Assembly (NCBI RefSeq): GCF_000016665.1
Contig: NC_009523.1
Location: 2,108,001 to 2,172,000 of the forward strand
DNA length: 64,000 nt
Direction of reading: 5' to 3'
Source: Roseiflexus sp. RS-1
Lineage (GTDB): Bacteria > Chloroflexota > Chloroflexia > Chloroflexales > Roseiflexaceae
Under the pieces are notes generated by a model that saw nothing but the letters and a program-made list of their open reading frames with translations, did no database searches and was not told the origin of the DNA. Positions 1 to 8,826 of the stretch are shown in pieces (position 1 is the stretch's first letter; each line of letters begins with the position of its first letter). The position numbers were made by a program, and so were the translations under genes.

Positions 1-1476
1 GTAGCGCGCTTCGATACCCAGCGCCTCCGCCAGGCGGCGGCGTGTTTCCGGTCGTCCGCTGTAGTCGATGATCACCGTGTGTTCATAGATGCGGGTGACA
101 GTCGCCGGATCGGCAATGATAAACCCGCGATCTGCAAGGAAAGCGCTCACACGTCCGGCGATCCCTTCGACACGGGCGCCGTTGAGCACCTGGACAACCG
201 TGTCCGGCTCGGCGACGGCGGGGAGCAGGGTGGGCGTTGGTTGCGCCGGGTCGAGCGGCGGCGAATCAGGTGCAGCCGCCTGGGTCGGCAGACTCGTAAT
301 CGATGGTGCAACGCTCAGGTCTGGTCCAGCCTTCCAGCGCGCCACCAGCGCCGCCAGATCGGTCGGGTTCCAGTAAATATCCGAGCCGTCCTCGCGGTCG
401 ATTGCCACATCGTTCGGATTGATTGAGAGTTGCAAAATGCGATTGCCATCGAGATCGCGCGCCAGCGCCGCCAGTTCCGCTGCCGCGCGCAGATCGGAGA
501 CCGGCAGGGTAGTGCGCACATGTTCGCTGACGACCTCGATCCAGCGTGGGAGCAGCGCTGCGTTATCGAGCAATCCACGGGCGCGCACCTGATCGAGGAG
601 CGCGCGCAACACCTGCTGCTGCCGCCTGCCCCGCTCGAAATCACTGCTGCCATGGCGCGTGCGGGCGTAGATCAGCGCCATGCGCCCATCGAGCACTTGC
701 AGACCCGCTGGAATATAGATCCGCTCAACGCCATAGTTTTCGGTGGGATATTCTGCATCGAGGATCGGCGCCGGTACGTCAATCAGCACACCGCCGACCG
801 TATCGACGAGTCGCTCAAAGCCGCGAAAATCGACCTGTGCGATGTAGTCGACCGTGACGCCGAGGAATTGCTCGACTGCTTCAGCTGCGAGTGCGCCGCC
901 AGCCGCCGATGGATCGGTTGCTGCGCCATAGAGCGCGGCAGCGTTGGCGTACCCGTATCCATAGGCAGCGTTGATCTTTGCCCAACCGAGGTGTGGGATC
1001 GGCGCGACTGAGTCGCGTGGGATCGAGAGCATACTGGCAGTGCGCGCCTGCGGATCGACCCGCACCAGGATCAGCGTGTCGCTGCGCACCCCCTCTTCGG
1101 GGTTTGGGCGACGATCAACCCCGAGCAGCAGCACGGTAAAAGGACGGCTCAACAACTGTGTTGAGGGTTGGTCGGACGTTGCGGGAGCCGTTGCCGCAAC
1201 GGTTGCGTCGTGGTTCGAGGGTTGGAGCGTGGTTGGAAGCGGCAATGGAGCAGTCGTTGCGCGCTGGCGTGGATCTTCCTGTTCGAGGCGCTCCAGGACG
1301 CGACCGGCCTGACGCAGCGCCATGACGCCAGCGGTCAAAAGCGCCAGCAGCGCCAGCGCTCCAATTGCCAGCGCAAACGTGGTCCAACTGGTGGTGCGCC
1401 GTGCACGCCGGCGTGCTGCAATGCGCTCGCGCGCTGTCGTACCGTTTCCGGATCGTTGCCGATAATCATTTGCCAC
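1..1476 (-). CDS. LytR-CpsA-Psr (LCP) family protein, 3' end beyond window
   Basis: The reverse strand is open from a GTG at 1476 to the window edge (492 codons, no stop), so the C-terminus is missing. LCP proteins are membrane-anchored enzymes that transfer glycopolymers from lipid carriers to the cell wall. The product has a basic cytosolic N-terminus, one membrane segment at about residues 28-52, and a Pro/Thr-rich linker. The LCP core follows, with the pattern DTLILVRVDP, SIPRDS, KINAAYGYG and later YARTRHGSSDFERGRRQQ, which supplies the conserved Asp and Arg residues. The visible end (SGRPETRRRLAEALGI) resembles a LytR_C domain. The GTG was chosen because GAGG lies about 9 nt upstream and the extended -10 promoter at 1513-1521 precedes it. 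Confidence 0.85.
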   Translation of the reverse strand, partial: MANDYRQRSGNGTTARERIAARRRARRTTSWTTFALAIGALALLALLTAGVMALRQAGRVLERLEQEDPRQRATTAPLPLPTTLQPSNHDATVAATAPATSDQPSTQLLSRPFTVLLLGVDRRPNPEEGVRSDTLILVRVDPQARTASMLSIPRDSVAPIPHLGWAKINAAYGYGYANAAALYGAATDPSAAGGALAAEAVEQFLGVTVDYIAQVDFRGFERLVDTVGGVLIDVPAPILDAEYPTENYGVERIYIPAGLQVLDGRMALIYARTRHGSSDFERGRRQQQVLRALLDQVRARGLLDNAALLPRWIEVVSEHVRTTLPVSDLRAAAELAALARDLDGNRILQLSINPNDVAIDREDGSDIYWNPTDLAALVARWKAGPDLSVAPSITSLPTQAAAPDSPPLDPAQPTPTLLPAVAEPDTVVQVLNGARVEGIAGRVSAFLADRGFIIADPATVTRIYEHTVIIDYSGRPETRRRLAEALGIEARY

Positions 1477-1512
1477 ATGCAATCCTCGTGCAGGATCGAT
1501 TTCTGGCGCGTG

Positions 1513-1521
1513 ATTATACCA
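1513..1521 (-). promoter_or_regulatory. Extended -10 promoter for the LCP gene
   Basis: Read on the minus strand the sequence is TGGTATAAT, an extended -10 (TGn plus perfect TATAAT), about 36 nt upstream of the GTG start. No good -35 is seen, as expected for extended -10 promoters. Confidence 0.5.
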
Positions 1522-1541
1522 TAGCGCTCGTATCCTCATAT

Positions 1542-1571
1542 TTGACAGATGCCATAAATGTCGTGTATTCT
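1542..1571 (+). promoter_or_regulatory. Sigma-70-like promoter facing the HNH gene
   Basis: TTGACA (1542-1547) and TATTCT (1566-1571) are separated by 18 bp. It is back to back with the LCP promoter. The first good start of the downstream gene is about 300 nt away, so a transcript from here would have a long leader (1580-1876) in which I see no convincing gene. Confidence 0.45.
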
Positions 1572-1876
1572 ATAAGTACGACAGTCAGGCGTTATGACTG
1601 CACGAAATAGCGTCATTATTAAGGGTTTATCAAACGTGACGTTTCGACACAACAGCGACAGGACGCATACCGAAATCGACCGATGCGCACTATGCGCAGC
1701 GATCGTCGGAGATTCTGCTATTGTTTGCACTGTTGCCCGGCGATGCGTCACACGCTCCTTCAGGGTGGTGCTCTCTGCGAGCGCCGCTGATGTCATACGC
1801 GCTCGAGCGTAGGGTCATTCCCCCTTCGCCAGAGCGCAGTGAGTTGGCTTTGCAGCTTCTGGAAAGGGGGAAAGGC

Positions 1877-2383
1877 TTGGGGCAACGAGTTCTTGTTCTC
1901 AACGCAAGCTACGAGCCGCTACAGTTTATTTCTGTTCGTCGCGCGATCGTTCTCTTGCTGCAGGATAAAGCAGAGCTGGTCGAAGCTGCCCAGCAGCGTC
2001 TTCGCGCGCGCGGCATCTCCCTCGAAGTTCCGCTGGTTATCAGGCTGGTGCGATATATCCGCATCCCTCGTCGCATGCGTCTCCCCTGTTCACGGCGCAG
2101 TATCCTGCTGCGCGACCGGGAGACGTGTCAGTACTGCGGTGCGCAGCCTGGTCGCGCTCACCTGACGGTCGACCACGTGGTGCCGCGTTCCCGTGGCGGT
2201 GAGACAACCTGGGAAAATGTGGTGACTGCCTGTCGCGACTGCAATCACCGCAAAGGTGGGCGCACGCCGGAAGAAGCCGGCATGACCCTGCTGACCATTC
2301 CTCGCCAGCCGCAGTATGTCGCTTTTGCGCTCCTTGGTGAACTCGAACGCCACGATGTGTGGCGAAAATACGCATATACATAA
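1877..2383 (+). CDS. HNH endonuclease family protein
   Basis: A 168-residue protein of the short stand-alone HNH nuclease family common in Chloroflexota, Cyanobacteria and Actinobacteria; its role is unknown. It opens with QRVLVLNASYEPLQF, the usual N-terminus of the family. The treble-clef HNH motif is CQYCG, then LTVDHVVPRSRGG, then WENVVTACRDCNHRKGGRTP, giving four Cys ligands, the catalytic His in DH, and the Asn. I chose TTG at 1877 because GGAAAGGGGG lies 6 nt upstream and the product then begins where family members begin. The frame stays open upstream, and ATG at 1790 is an alternative giving 29 extra residues of low-complexity sequence. Confidence 0.85.
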   Translation: MGQRVLVLNASYEPLQFISVRRAIVLLLQDKAELVEAAQQRLRARGISLEVPLVIRLVRYIRIPRRMRLPCSRRSILLRDRETCQYCGAQPGRAHLTVDHVVPRSRGGETTWENVVTACRDCNHRKGGRTPEEAGMTLLTIPRQPQYVAFALLGELERHDVWRKYAYT

Positions 2384-2395
2384 GCTATGGCAGGA

Positions 2396-2433
2396 GTTGC
2401 ATACTGCCTTGCCACAAACAAGGGGGGAACACT
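2396..2433 (+). repeat. 38-nt direct repeat, copy 1
   Basis: These 38 nt recur exactly at 2467-2504, offset 71 bp, just downstream of the HNH gene. The unit ends in AAGGGGGGAACACT. In this copy the G-run has no complementary C-run after it, so it cannot form the hairpin that copy 2 forms. Confidence 0.8.
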
Positions 2434-2466
2434 GCCAGGCAAGCGCCAGCGCAATCACGCCGTCGT

Positions 2467-2504
2467 GTTGCATACTGCCTTGCCACAAACAAGGGGGGAA
2501 CACT
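2467..2504 (+). repeat. 38-nt direct repeat, copy 2
   Basis: Exact second copy of the unit at 2396-2433. Its last 14 nt form the left arm of the hairpin at 2491-2517. Confidence 0.8.
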
Positions 2505-2517
2505 CTGTTCCCCCCTT
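2491..2517. terminator. Bidirectional terminator hairpin between HNH gene and phoX
   Basis: A perfect 12-bp stem AAGGGGGGAACA / TGTTCCCCCCTT with a 3-nt loop (CTC). It sits between two converging genes. The arm ends are A/T rich (AA...TTTG), so it can act on both strands, though the U-tract is short. Confidence 0.6.
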
Positions 2518-2546
2518 TGTGCTGCTGTATATGCGCCTGACTGCAA

Positions 2547-4490
2547 CTACTGACCAATGCGGCGGTTGTCGAACGCCTGAATGGTGATCACGCTTGGGCG
2601 CGGCAGACCCTGACGGTCGGGCCAGGTGCTGATCGGCTTCTCGAATGTGCCACCCTCGCCCGGATGCTGGATTGCCAGGAACAGCGTGCGGTTATCGGGC
2701 GTGAACTCCGGACCGCACACCTCGCTTCCCGCCACCGACGAGAAAAATTGTTGGACGTGGCCGCGCTCCGAACCGGCGACCGGAATGGCGAACAGACCAT
2801 CGTTCAGTTTGATCGCGCTGGGGGCGCCGTCGGTAGCGACCCAGGCGTTGCCAGCAAGGTCGAAGACAATGTTGTCCGGCGTGGCGATAGGGCTGACCTT
2901 GCTCTTGTCGTACCCGGCGAAGTAGGTCGACTCGTCGGTCGGCAAACCTGCCAGGATGAAGATGTTCCAGGTGAAGCGAGTTGCTGCGTGGTTGTTCCCT
3001 TCCTCGGTCAGTTCGATAATGTGACCAGCGCGGTTGTTCGCGCGCGGGTTGGCAGCATCGACCGGCGGACCGCTGCCGACGCCGCGCTGGCTGTTGTTCG
3101 TCAGGATGATGTAGACCTTCTTGTTGACCGGGTTGGTTTCGATGTCCTCCGGCCGGTCCATCTTGGTTGCGCCAAGCGCGTCGGCAGCGTTGCGCGTCTT
3201 GATCAGCACGTCTCCCTGCGACATGAAACCGTTGCCCTCGTTCAGCGGACCGAAGCCGTGCTTCAGCGGCAGCCACTCGCCGGTGCCGTCCGCGTTGAAG
3301 CGCGCAACGTACAGCATGCCATCGTCGAGGAGGTTGAAGTTCGCCTCACGGTTGCGCGGGTTGTAGCGCCCGTTCGAGACGAACTTGTAGACATACTCGC
3401 CGCGTGCATCGTCGCCGGAGTACGCCACAACCTGACCGCTGGGCGCGATCACAATCGTCGCCGCCTCGTGGCGGAAGCGCCCCAGCCAGGTGCGCTTCAC
3501 CGGCACTGATTTAGGATTGTAGGGGTCGAACTCGACGATCCAGCCGAAGCGGAACCCTTCATTCGGTTCTTTGGCGACATCGAAGCGATCATAGAAGTTC
3601 TCCCACCTGCGCTCGGATGCGCCAGTCGGCATCCCGTAGCGTGCGTGGATCGCCTTGCGATAGTCGCCATCCCGCAACCCGCGCAGGTTGGCGAAATACT
3701 GGTGGAAGTTCTCCTCGGCGGTCAGCACTGTGCCCCACGGCGTCTTGCCGCCAGCGCAGTTATTCAGCGTGCCGAGAATGTTGCGCCCCGTCGGGTCAGC
3801 ACTCGTCTTCATCCATTCATGGTCGGCTGCCGGACCGCTGATGGTCATCGGCGTGTAGCCAGTCAGTCGGCGGTTATAGGGCGAATTGCGCACTACATTC
3901 CAGCGACCATCGCGACCGCGCGCGACTTCGATAACCGTTACGCCATGCGCTGCCAGTTCGACATCGACCTGCGTCTTCGTAGGGTTGGGGTTCTCGACAT
4001 CGTAGCCGGGGAACATCAGTTCGGGGTTGGTATATTCGTGGTTGACGACCAGCAAACCGCGCGTCGAATTGTTCGAGGTGTACGACGGCAACGGGAAATA
4101 GCCGATATAGTCGCAGTTGTAGCCGAACTGCTTCTCCTGCTTTTCCTTCGTCTGCGTCCAGACGTCGAACTCCGGCGCATCGGCGAAGATCGGCTCACCC
4201 CAGCGGATGAGCGTTGCTGCATAGTACCCGTCTGGTACGGCAATCTCATCTACTTCTGGTGCGGTTGGCGAAACTTTGCGGAACTTTGGCAGCATCGGCG
4301 CCGGGCGCGTTTGCGCTGTAGCAACATCAACGCCCATCGCTGTGGCGGCGACTACCAGCCCTGAAGTAACCGCGGCAGTCTTGAGGAAAGAACGGCGGCT
4401 CAGATGCTGTTCCAGAATGTCTTCGAAGTGCTCACCCTTGCCATCGACCGACCGGACGATCAGTTTGTCCTGTTCGTCGCGTCCACCCAT
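2547..4490 (-). CDS. PhoX-family (DUF839) phosphatase, Tat-exported
   Basis: A 647-residue protein of the PhoX/DUF839 family, whose characterised members are calcium- and iron-dependent periplasmic alkaline phosphatases. The N-terminus has a twin-arginine signal, SRRSFLKT with Arg at 32-33, followed by a hydrophobic stretch and ATAQ near the likely cleavage site. The body shows family landmarks such as NHEYTNPELMFPGY, NNCAGGKTPWGTVLTAEENF, AYSGDDARGEYVYKF and DRPEDIETNP. The frame is open back to 4850, but that extension overlaps the upstream gene and looks non-coding. ATG at 4490 has GGGAGAAAG in front and puts the Tat motif at the usual distance. I cannot tell whether phosphate starvation controls it. 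Confidence 0.88.
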   Translation of the reverse strand: MGGRDEQDKLIVRSVDGKGEHFEDILEQHLSRRSFLKTAAVTSGLVVAATAMGVDVATAQTRPAPMLPKFRKVSPTAPEVDEIAVPDGYYAATLIRWGEPIFADAPEFDVWTQTKEKQEKQFGYNCDYIGYFPLPSYTSNNSTRGLLVVNHEYTNPELMFPGYDVENPNPTKTQVDVELAAHGVTVIEVARGRDGRWNVVRNSPYNRRLTGYTPMTISGPAADHEWMKTSADPTGRNILGTLNNCAGGKTPWGTVLTAEENFHQYFANLRGLRDGDYRKAIHARYGMPTGASERRWENFYDRFDVAKEPNEGFRFGWIVEFDPYNPKSVPVKRTWLGRFRHEAATIVIAPSGQVVAYSGDDARGEYVYKFVSNGRYNPRNREANFNLLDDGMLYVARFNADGTGEWLPLKHGFGPLNEGNGFMSQGDVLIKTRNAADALGATKMDRPEDIETNPVNKKVYIILTNNSQRGVGSGPPVDAANPRANNRAGHIIELTEEGNNHAATRFTWNIFILAGLPTDESTYFAGYDKSKVSPIATPDNIVFDLAGNAWVATDGAPSAIKLNDGLFAIPVAGSERGHVQQFFSSVAGSEVCGPEFTPDNRTLFLAIQHPGEGGTFEKPISTWPDRQGLPRPSVITIQAFDNRRIGQ

Positions 4491-4654
4491 AACAGCTTTC
4501 TCCCTTTCTAGAATCAGAATAGATGCCCCTGGCGGTTGCTTGGGTGTGTAGTGCAGATTACATACTTCCCGGAGCAGTTGTGATTCTAGCGTGCGGGTCG
4601 AGATGATTGGGTGCGCTGGCTGTAAAGTTCTTGTAAGATTTTTGTTAACTCGTG

Positions 4655-5041
4655 TTAATATATGTGCTCTTCTATTCGTCGTCGTGCTGCGCGCTCGCGA
4701 TCTGCCAGGACGATCAGACTGTCGATCAGGCGGGTGAGGGTGGCATGAACCGCATTGATCTGGCGCAATTCCGGTTCGAGCAGCCACCAGGCAATGCGCC
4801 GCCGCAGCCGGTCGAGCAACCCGCGTGGCGGTTGCGGTTGGATTTCCCACATGGCGTGCAGCGCTGCGAGTTGCTCCGCCAGGTACGGGTCGCCCTGCGC
4901 AACATCGGTCAGCAATGGCAGGCCATCAGGCGCGGAGCGACGTTCGTTCAACGCGCGCGCGATCTGCGCCGCCAGTGGTTCATCGTCCGGTCCAGGCGGG
5001 ACGAGGAAGATCGGTTCAGGGTGTGGCTTACCGTCGTTCAT
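4655..5041 (-). CDS. Hypothetical protein coupled to the upstream membrane protein
   Basis: A 128-residue soluble-looking protein, rich in Arg, Leu and Glu and mostly predicted helical by eye, with a PQPPRGLLDRLRRRIAWWLLEPE segment that may be a short amphipathic or membrane-touching helix. No family was recognised. Its ATG overlaps the stop of the gene at 5038-7521 (ATGA), which supports translational coupling and a shared role. It is read in preference to the N-terminal extension of phoX on the same bases. Confidence 0.65.
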   Translation of the reverse strand: MNDGKPHPEPIFLVPPGPDDEPLAAQIARALNERRSAPDGLPLLTDVAQGDPYLAEQLAALHAMWEIQPQPPRGLLDRLRRRIAWWLLEPELRQINAVHATLTRLIDSLIVLADRERAARRRIEEHIY

Positions 5042-7521
5042 GGGTGTGGTCCTGTCACAATGCGATACACAGTAAACTCATCATCCTCATAGACCTGCGC
5101 GAGTTCCGGTTGCTGCGTAGCGCGTTCGCGCCATCCGGGCCGCTCACGGTCCATAGCATTGCGGCGCACCAGGATATACTCGCCCCCTAATCGCCGGAGG
5201 GTTGTCAGGGCGCGTTCGGATGGAAACTCGCGCAGCCATACCAGGTCGGCTGTCGCGCCAGCCGGCTCGAATGTGCCATAGCCCGTCAGACTTGGACGTT
5301 TCGAGAAAAGGGCGTAGTACTCGATCGCACCGGAGAAAGAATCAGGGACCTGAAGCGTTGCGCCGGATCCCGGTTGGGTCGCCAGCCAGCGATCAACCGG
5401 TCGTGGTGCGGTCGATGCGCTCCATGGAGCGGCGTGAGCGACTTCCAGCAGAACACCGCAGACCGCAACCACCCCCAGCGCCTGCCACGCTCGACGCCAC
5501 TGCGCAAAACCGGTCAAACCGAGGGCTGCCAGCAGACCGACGCATATCTGGACGTAGAATGCCATGCGTGACCAGGCGCGGATGCTGCGCAGCACCGGTA
5601 TATGCTCATATGCCAGGAGCGCCGGGAGCGGGATCGTCCGGTCGCCGAGACGCAACTCCGGTCCCAGGCTCAACACAAAACAGACCCCTGCGATGATCAA
5701 TAGCGTCCACGTGATTGGGCTTCGTCGCCAGCGCCATGCCCCAACGCCCGCCAGCGCCAGCAGCGCAAACCCTGGCGCCACGAGTTGTGCGCCGGCGGTA
5801 TCGGGCGCAATCTGCGCCGACCACGCGCCCCAGGTCGCGTGGTATCGGCTGGGAGTCAGGTAGTCGAGCGGACGCGCGGAAAGGGACAGAAGCGAAGTGT
5901 ACTCGTGACGGGTGTCGCCGCCGCGCAGCGCCTGGATGGTCGGTTGGGCATAGGGTGCGATCAGCGCCAGTGCGACGAGCGGCGCCGTCAGCGCCGCCGG
6001 ACCTGCCGTTCGTAGCGAGCGCGTTTCCTTCCAGGGCCAGCGCATCAGCAACCAGAGCGCCATGATCAGCCACAGCGTCGGTCCGTAGTACCACGACGAC
6101 CACGCCGCCAGTGCGACGCCTGTTCCCATCAGCGCTGCATCAGAGGAGCTTCGCCGCCTGATGAAGCCTTCCAGTCCATAGAGTGCAAGAACCGTCCACT
6201 GCGTACCGATCATGTTCATCTGCCCCAGAGTATGCTGGTATCGCCACAGGCAGAAACCAACGCCAATACCTGCTGCAAATGCGCCCAGTCGCCCGGCGCC
6301 CAGACGCTCTGCCAGCAATGCGGTCAAAAGTGTTGTCAGGACGAACGATATGACGATCAGAACATTGTATGTGAGCGTCGATCCTGCAAGCAATGTCAGC
6401 GGTAGACCCAGAAGCGTGTGGGCGGGCGTCAACTCGGAATATGCCAGTTCGTATCCGGTGGGATAGAACAGGTATGGAACGAAGGTCGGTGATCGCCGCT
6501 CGGCAATCGCGTCGGCGAACCACTGGAGTTTCCAGACGTACTCCAGGTTATCGCCGGGCGGACCGGGGACGAAGCGTGCAGGATCGGGAGTGAGCGGTGC
6601 AAGGAGCAGCACAGCGAGAAGGGTCGCGACGCCGGTGGTGATCAAGGGAAAGGCTAAATGGTGAGCGTTGAACGTTGAACGTTCAACGCTTGCTTCGGAA
6701 CCTTTCCATCGCGCAGTAATTAAGAGGAAGAGGGCGAAGACCGTTGCCAGCCCCAGGGTCAGCAGCAATGCTTCCCAACGATGGGCAAAGCGCAGATCGG
6801 AATGGCGCATGCTCAGGCTGATCAGTGTGAATAGTGCAACAACAATCCATCGCAGCGCGCCAATGCCGGATGATCGGAGCGCAATCAACAGCGCCCAGGC
6901 AGCGCCGGTCACTGCTGCCGCCTGCACAGACGGCAACCAGGCGGTTTCGTTGAGCGCTGCACATGTTACTGCAAACGCAACCACACCCAGATCACGTCGA
7001 TCACCGGGTACGCGCGTGGTGGCAGTGCGGAGCGTGATGTCATTCCCGGCGATAGCGATCCGATGGTGCGGCGCCAGCAGTCGATAGACGCGCGGCGCTG
7101 GCAGAACCGGCAGAGTTGCCAGATGAGTGCGGTTCAGATCGACCGCAACCGCTTGCGGCATAGAGGGGGCGACACCCGTCGGCGCAGCCAGGCGCAACAT
7201 CAGCAGGTGGTCGGTCACACCGTGCGCTGGCAGTCGAACCGTTGCTTCTGCGGTTGTCCACCGGAAGGGGCGCCCGTCCGCCTGACTGATCTCTGCTCCA
7301 TGGAATCCCGTTGCGATGCCGCGATCACTGGCGCCGATGATCACCAGATGCTGCGTGTCCAGAGGGCGGTTGAGGAAAACGAACGACGTGATTGCGACCG
7401 CGATCACCATCACTGCATCGAGGATCAGATTGAAACGCGGCGGCGCATAACGTACTGCCGCCGCGTCATCCGTTCCCGCAGCGCCCGGTTCGGAGTGCGA
7501 GGGGTTTGTTGCGGAAGCCAT
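5038..7521 (-). CDS. Multi-pass membrane protein, GT-C glycosyltransferase-like
   Basis: An 827-residue integral membrane protein. After a short cytosolic N-terminus there is one membrane segment, an extracytoplasmic beta-rich domain of about 130 residues, and then about ten further hydrophobic segments. It ends in a soluble C-terminal domain of about 130 residues (from about 700) with SLTGYGTFEP and LRRLGGEYILVRR. This layout, with the loop PGDNLEYVWKLQWFADAI after a membrane helix, resembles GT-C fold transferases that move sugars from lipid carriers. Substrate cannot be told. It is translationally coupled to the small gene downstream. Confidence 0.65.
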   Translation of the reverse strand: MASATNPSHSEPGAAGTDDAAAVRYAPPRFNLILDAVMVIAVAITSFVFLNRPLDTQHLVIIGASDRGIATGFHGAEISQADGRPFRWTTAEATVRLPAHGVTDHLLMLRLAAPTGVAPSMPQAVAVDLNRTHLATLPVLPAPRVYRLLAPHHRIAIAGNDITLRTATTRVPGDRRDLGVVAFAVTCAALNETAWLPSVQAAAVTGAAWALLIALRSSGIGALRWIVVALFTLISLSMRHSDLRFAHRWEALLLTLGLATVFALFLLITARWKGSEASVERSTFNAHHLAFPLITTGVATLLAVLLLAPLTPDPARFVPGPPGDNLEYVWKLQWFADAIAERRSPTFVPYLFYPTGYELAYSELTPAHTLLGLPLTLLAGSTLTYNVLIVISFVLTTLLTALLAERLGAGRLGAFAAGIGVGFCLWRYQHTLGQMNMIGTQWTVLALYGLEGFIRRRSSSDAALMGTGVALAAWSSWYYGPTLWLIMALWLLMRWPWKETRSLRTAGPAALTAPLVALALIAPYAQPTIQALRGGDTRHEYTSLLSLSARPLDYLTPSRYHATWGAWSAQIAPDTAGAQLVAPGFALLALAGVGAWRWRRSPITWTLLIIAGVCFVLSLGPELRLGDRTIPLPALLAYEHIPVLRSIRAWSRMAFYVQICVGLLAALGLTGFAQWRRAWQALGVVAVCGVLLEVAHAAPWSASTAPRPVDRWLATQPGSGATLQVPDSFSGAIEYYALFSKRPSLTGYGTFEPAGATADLVWLREFPSERALTTLRRLGGEYILVRRNAMDRERPGWRERATQQPELAQVYEDDEFTVYRIVTGPHP

Positions 7522-7564
7522 ACCTGACGAGACTCAGCGCCGCCCTGGGACGGTCACGCGCTGT

Positions 7565-8737
7565 TCACTCCTGATCGTATGCCTTGATATACAGATCGAT
7601 AATCTCTTGCCTGGTTGGCTTGCGCGGGTTGTTCGCCGGGCTGCCGCTATCGATGGCTGCATCTGCCATCGAAGGCGCGAGTTCGATCAGGCGTTCACGC
7701 TCGACCCCCAGTTGCTTCAGCGATGGGATGCGGATATCGCTGACCAGACGGCGGATGGCGTGCACGACGCGATCCGCAGCCTCCATGACCGAGAGACCCT
7801 GAATCGGTTCGCCCATCGCTTCGGCAATCTGCGCATAGCGCACCGGGTCGCCGATCAGACTGAACTCGGTGACGGCTGCCAGCAGCGCCGCGTTAGAAAC
7901 GCCATGCGCGATATGGAAGTGCGCGCCGATCGGGCGCGACATCCCGTGAACCAGCGCAACCGACGAGTTGCTGAATGCGACTCCCGCCTGGAAGGCGCCG
8001 AGCATCATCTGCTCACGCGCTTCGATGTTGTTGCCGTTTGCCCATGCCTGGCGAATATTCTGGGAAATCAGCCGGATTGCCGACAGACAGAAAATGTCGG
8101 TCATCGGTTGACGCTTGACCGACACATACGCTTCGATAGCGTGCACCAGCGCATCGACTCCGGTCGCCGCTGTCACGCTCTGCGGCGACGACACCGTCAG
8201 CATGGGATCGACAATGGCGATGGTCGGCATGAGATACGGGCTGCCGATCAACATCTTGACATCGGTCTTCTGGTCGGTGATGACGGTGTAGACCGTCGCT
8301 TCGCTGCCGGTGCCGGCTGTGGTGGGGATAGCCACGACCGGCACGCCGGGTGCGGCGATTTTCCCGATACCCTTGTACTGCTCGATGGAACCGGGATTGG
8401 TCACCAGCACTGCGATGGCTTTGGCTGTGTCGATGGGGCTGCCGCCGCCAACCGCGACGACGAAGTCGCAGTTGCCTTCCCGATACGTCTGCAAGCCTTC
8501 CTGAACGTATTCCACCACCGGTTCGGTGTTGACGCCGGCGTACACCGTGCTGGCGATTCCGCTCTCGGCAAGATACTGCTCGACTTTGCCGACCAGCCCC
8601 AGCCCAAGCATGATTTTGTCGGAAACGATCAGGGCTTTCTTCCAACCGCGCTTCTGACACTCGGCGCCGACCTGTTCAACCGCGCCTGAGCCGATGAGAA
8701 CCTGCGCCGGCATGAGAAATGCTCGTGGCGGCATCAT
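7565..8737 (-). CDS. Iron-containing alcohol dehydrogenase
   Basis: A 390-residue, full-length group III (Fe) NAD(P)-dependent alcohol dehydrogenase. The nucleotide-binding loop GGGSPIDTAKAIA is at about residues 93-105, and PTTAGTGSEAT is intact. Metal ligands are seen in the region D(A)LVHAIEAY and in HFHIAHGVSNA (two His). The start ATGATG at 8737 has AAGGAGG 6 nt upstream. The true substrate (ethanol, butanol, propanediol, a glycerol-like polyol) cannot be read from sequence. A separate transcription unit or the tail of the pyrE-GT4 run are both possible; the gap to the upstream gene is about 90 bp. Confidence 0.9.
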   Translation of the reverse strand: MMPPRAFLMPAQVLIGSGAVEQVGAECQKRGWKKALIVSDKIMLGLGLVGKVEQYLAESGIASTVYAGVNTEPVVEYVQEGLQTYREGNCDFVVAVGGGSPIDTAKAIAVLVTNPGSIEQYKGIGKIAAPGVPVVAIPTTAGTGSEATVYTVITDQKTDVKMLIGSPYLMPTIAIVDPMLTVSSPQSVTAATGVDALVHAIEAYVSVKRQPMTDIFCLSAIRLISQNIRQAWANGNNIEAREQMMLGAFQAGVAFSNSSVALVHGMSRPIGAHFHIAHGVSNAALLAAVTEFSLIGDPVRYAQIAEAMGEPIQGLSVMEAADRVVHAIRRLVSDIRIPSLKQLGVERERLIELAPSMADAAIDSGSPANNPRKPTRQEIIDLYIKAYDQE

Positions 8738-8826
8738 AGACAGCCTCCTTTACCAGCAGTTCTTCCTGTACACAACAACGCACGTTTCGGGAGTAACGCT
8801 AAGTGTAATCGACATTACGCACAGCG

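Noticed and set aside
1594-1812. 72-codon plus-strand frame in the leader of the HNH gene
   Set aside because: Composition is unlike neighbours, there is no ribosome site, and it overlaps the upstream extension of the HNH frame.
4491-4850. N-terminal extension of phoX
   Set aside because: It overlaps the coupled gene at 4655-5041 and would bury the Tat signal 120 residues deep.
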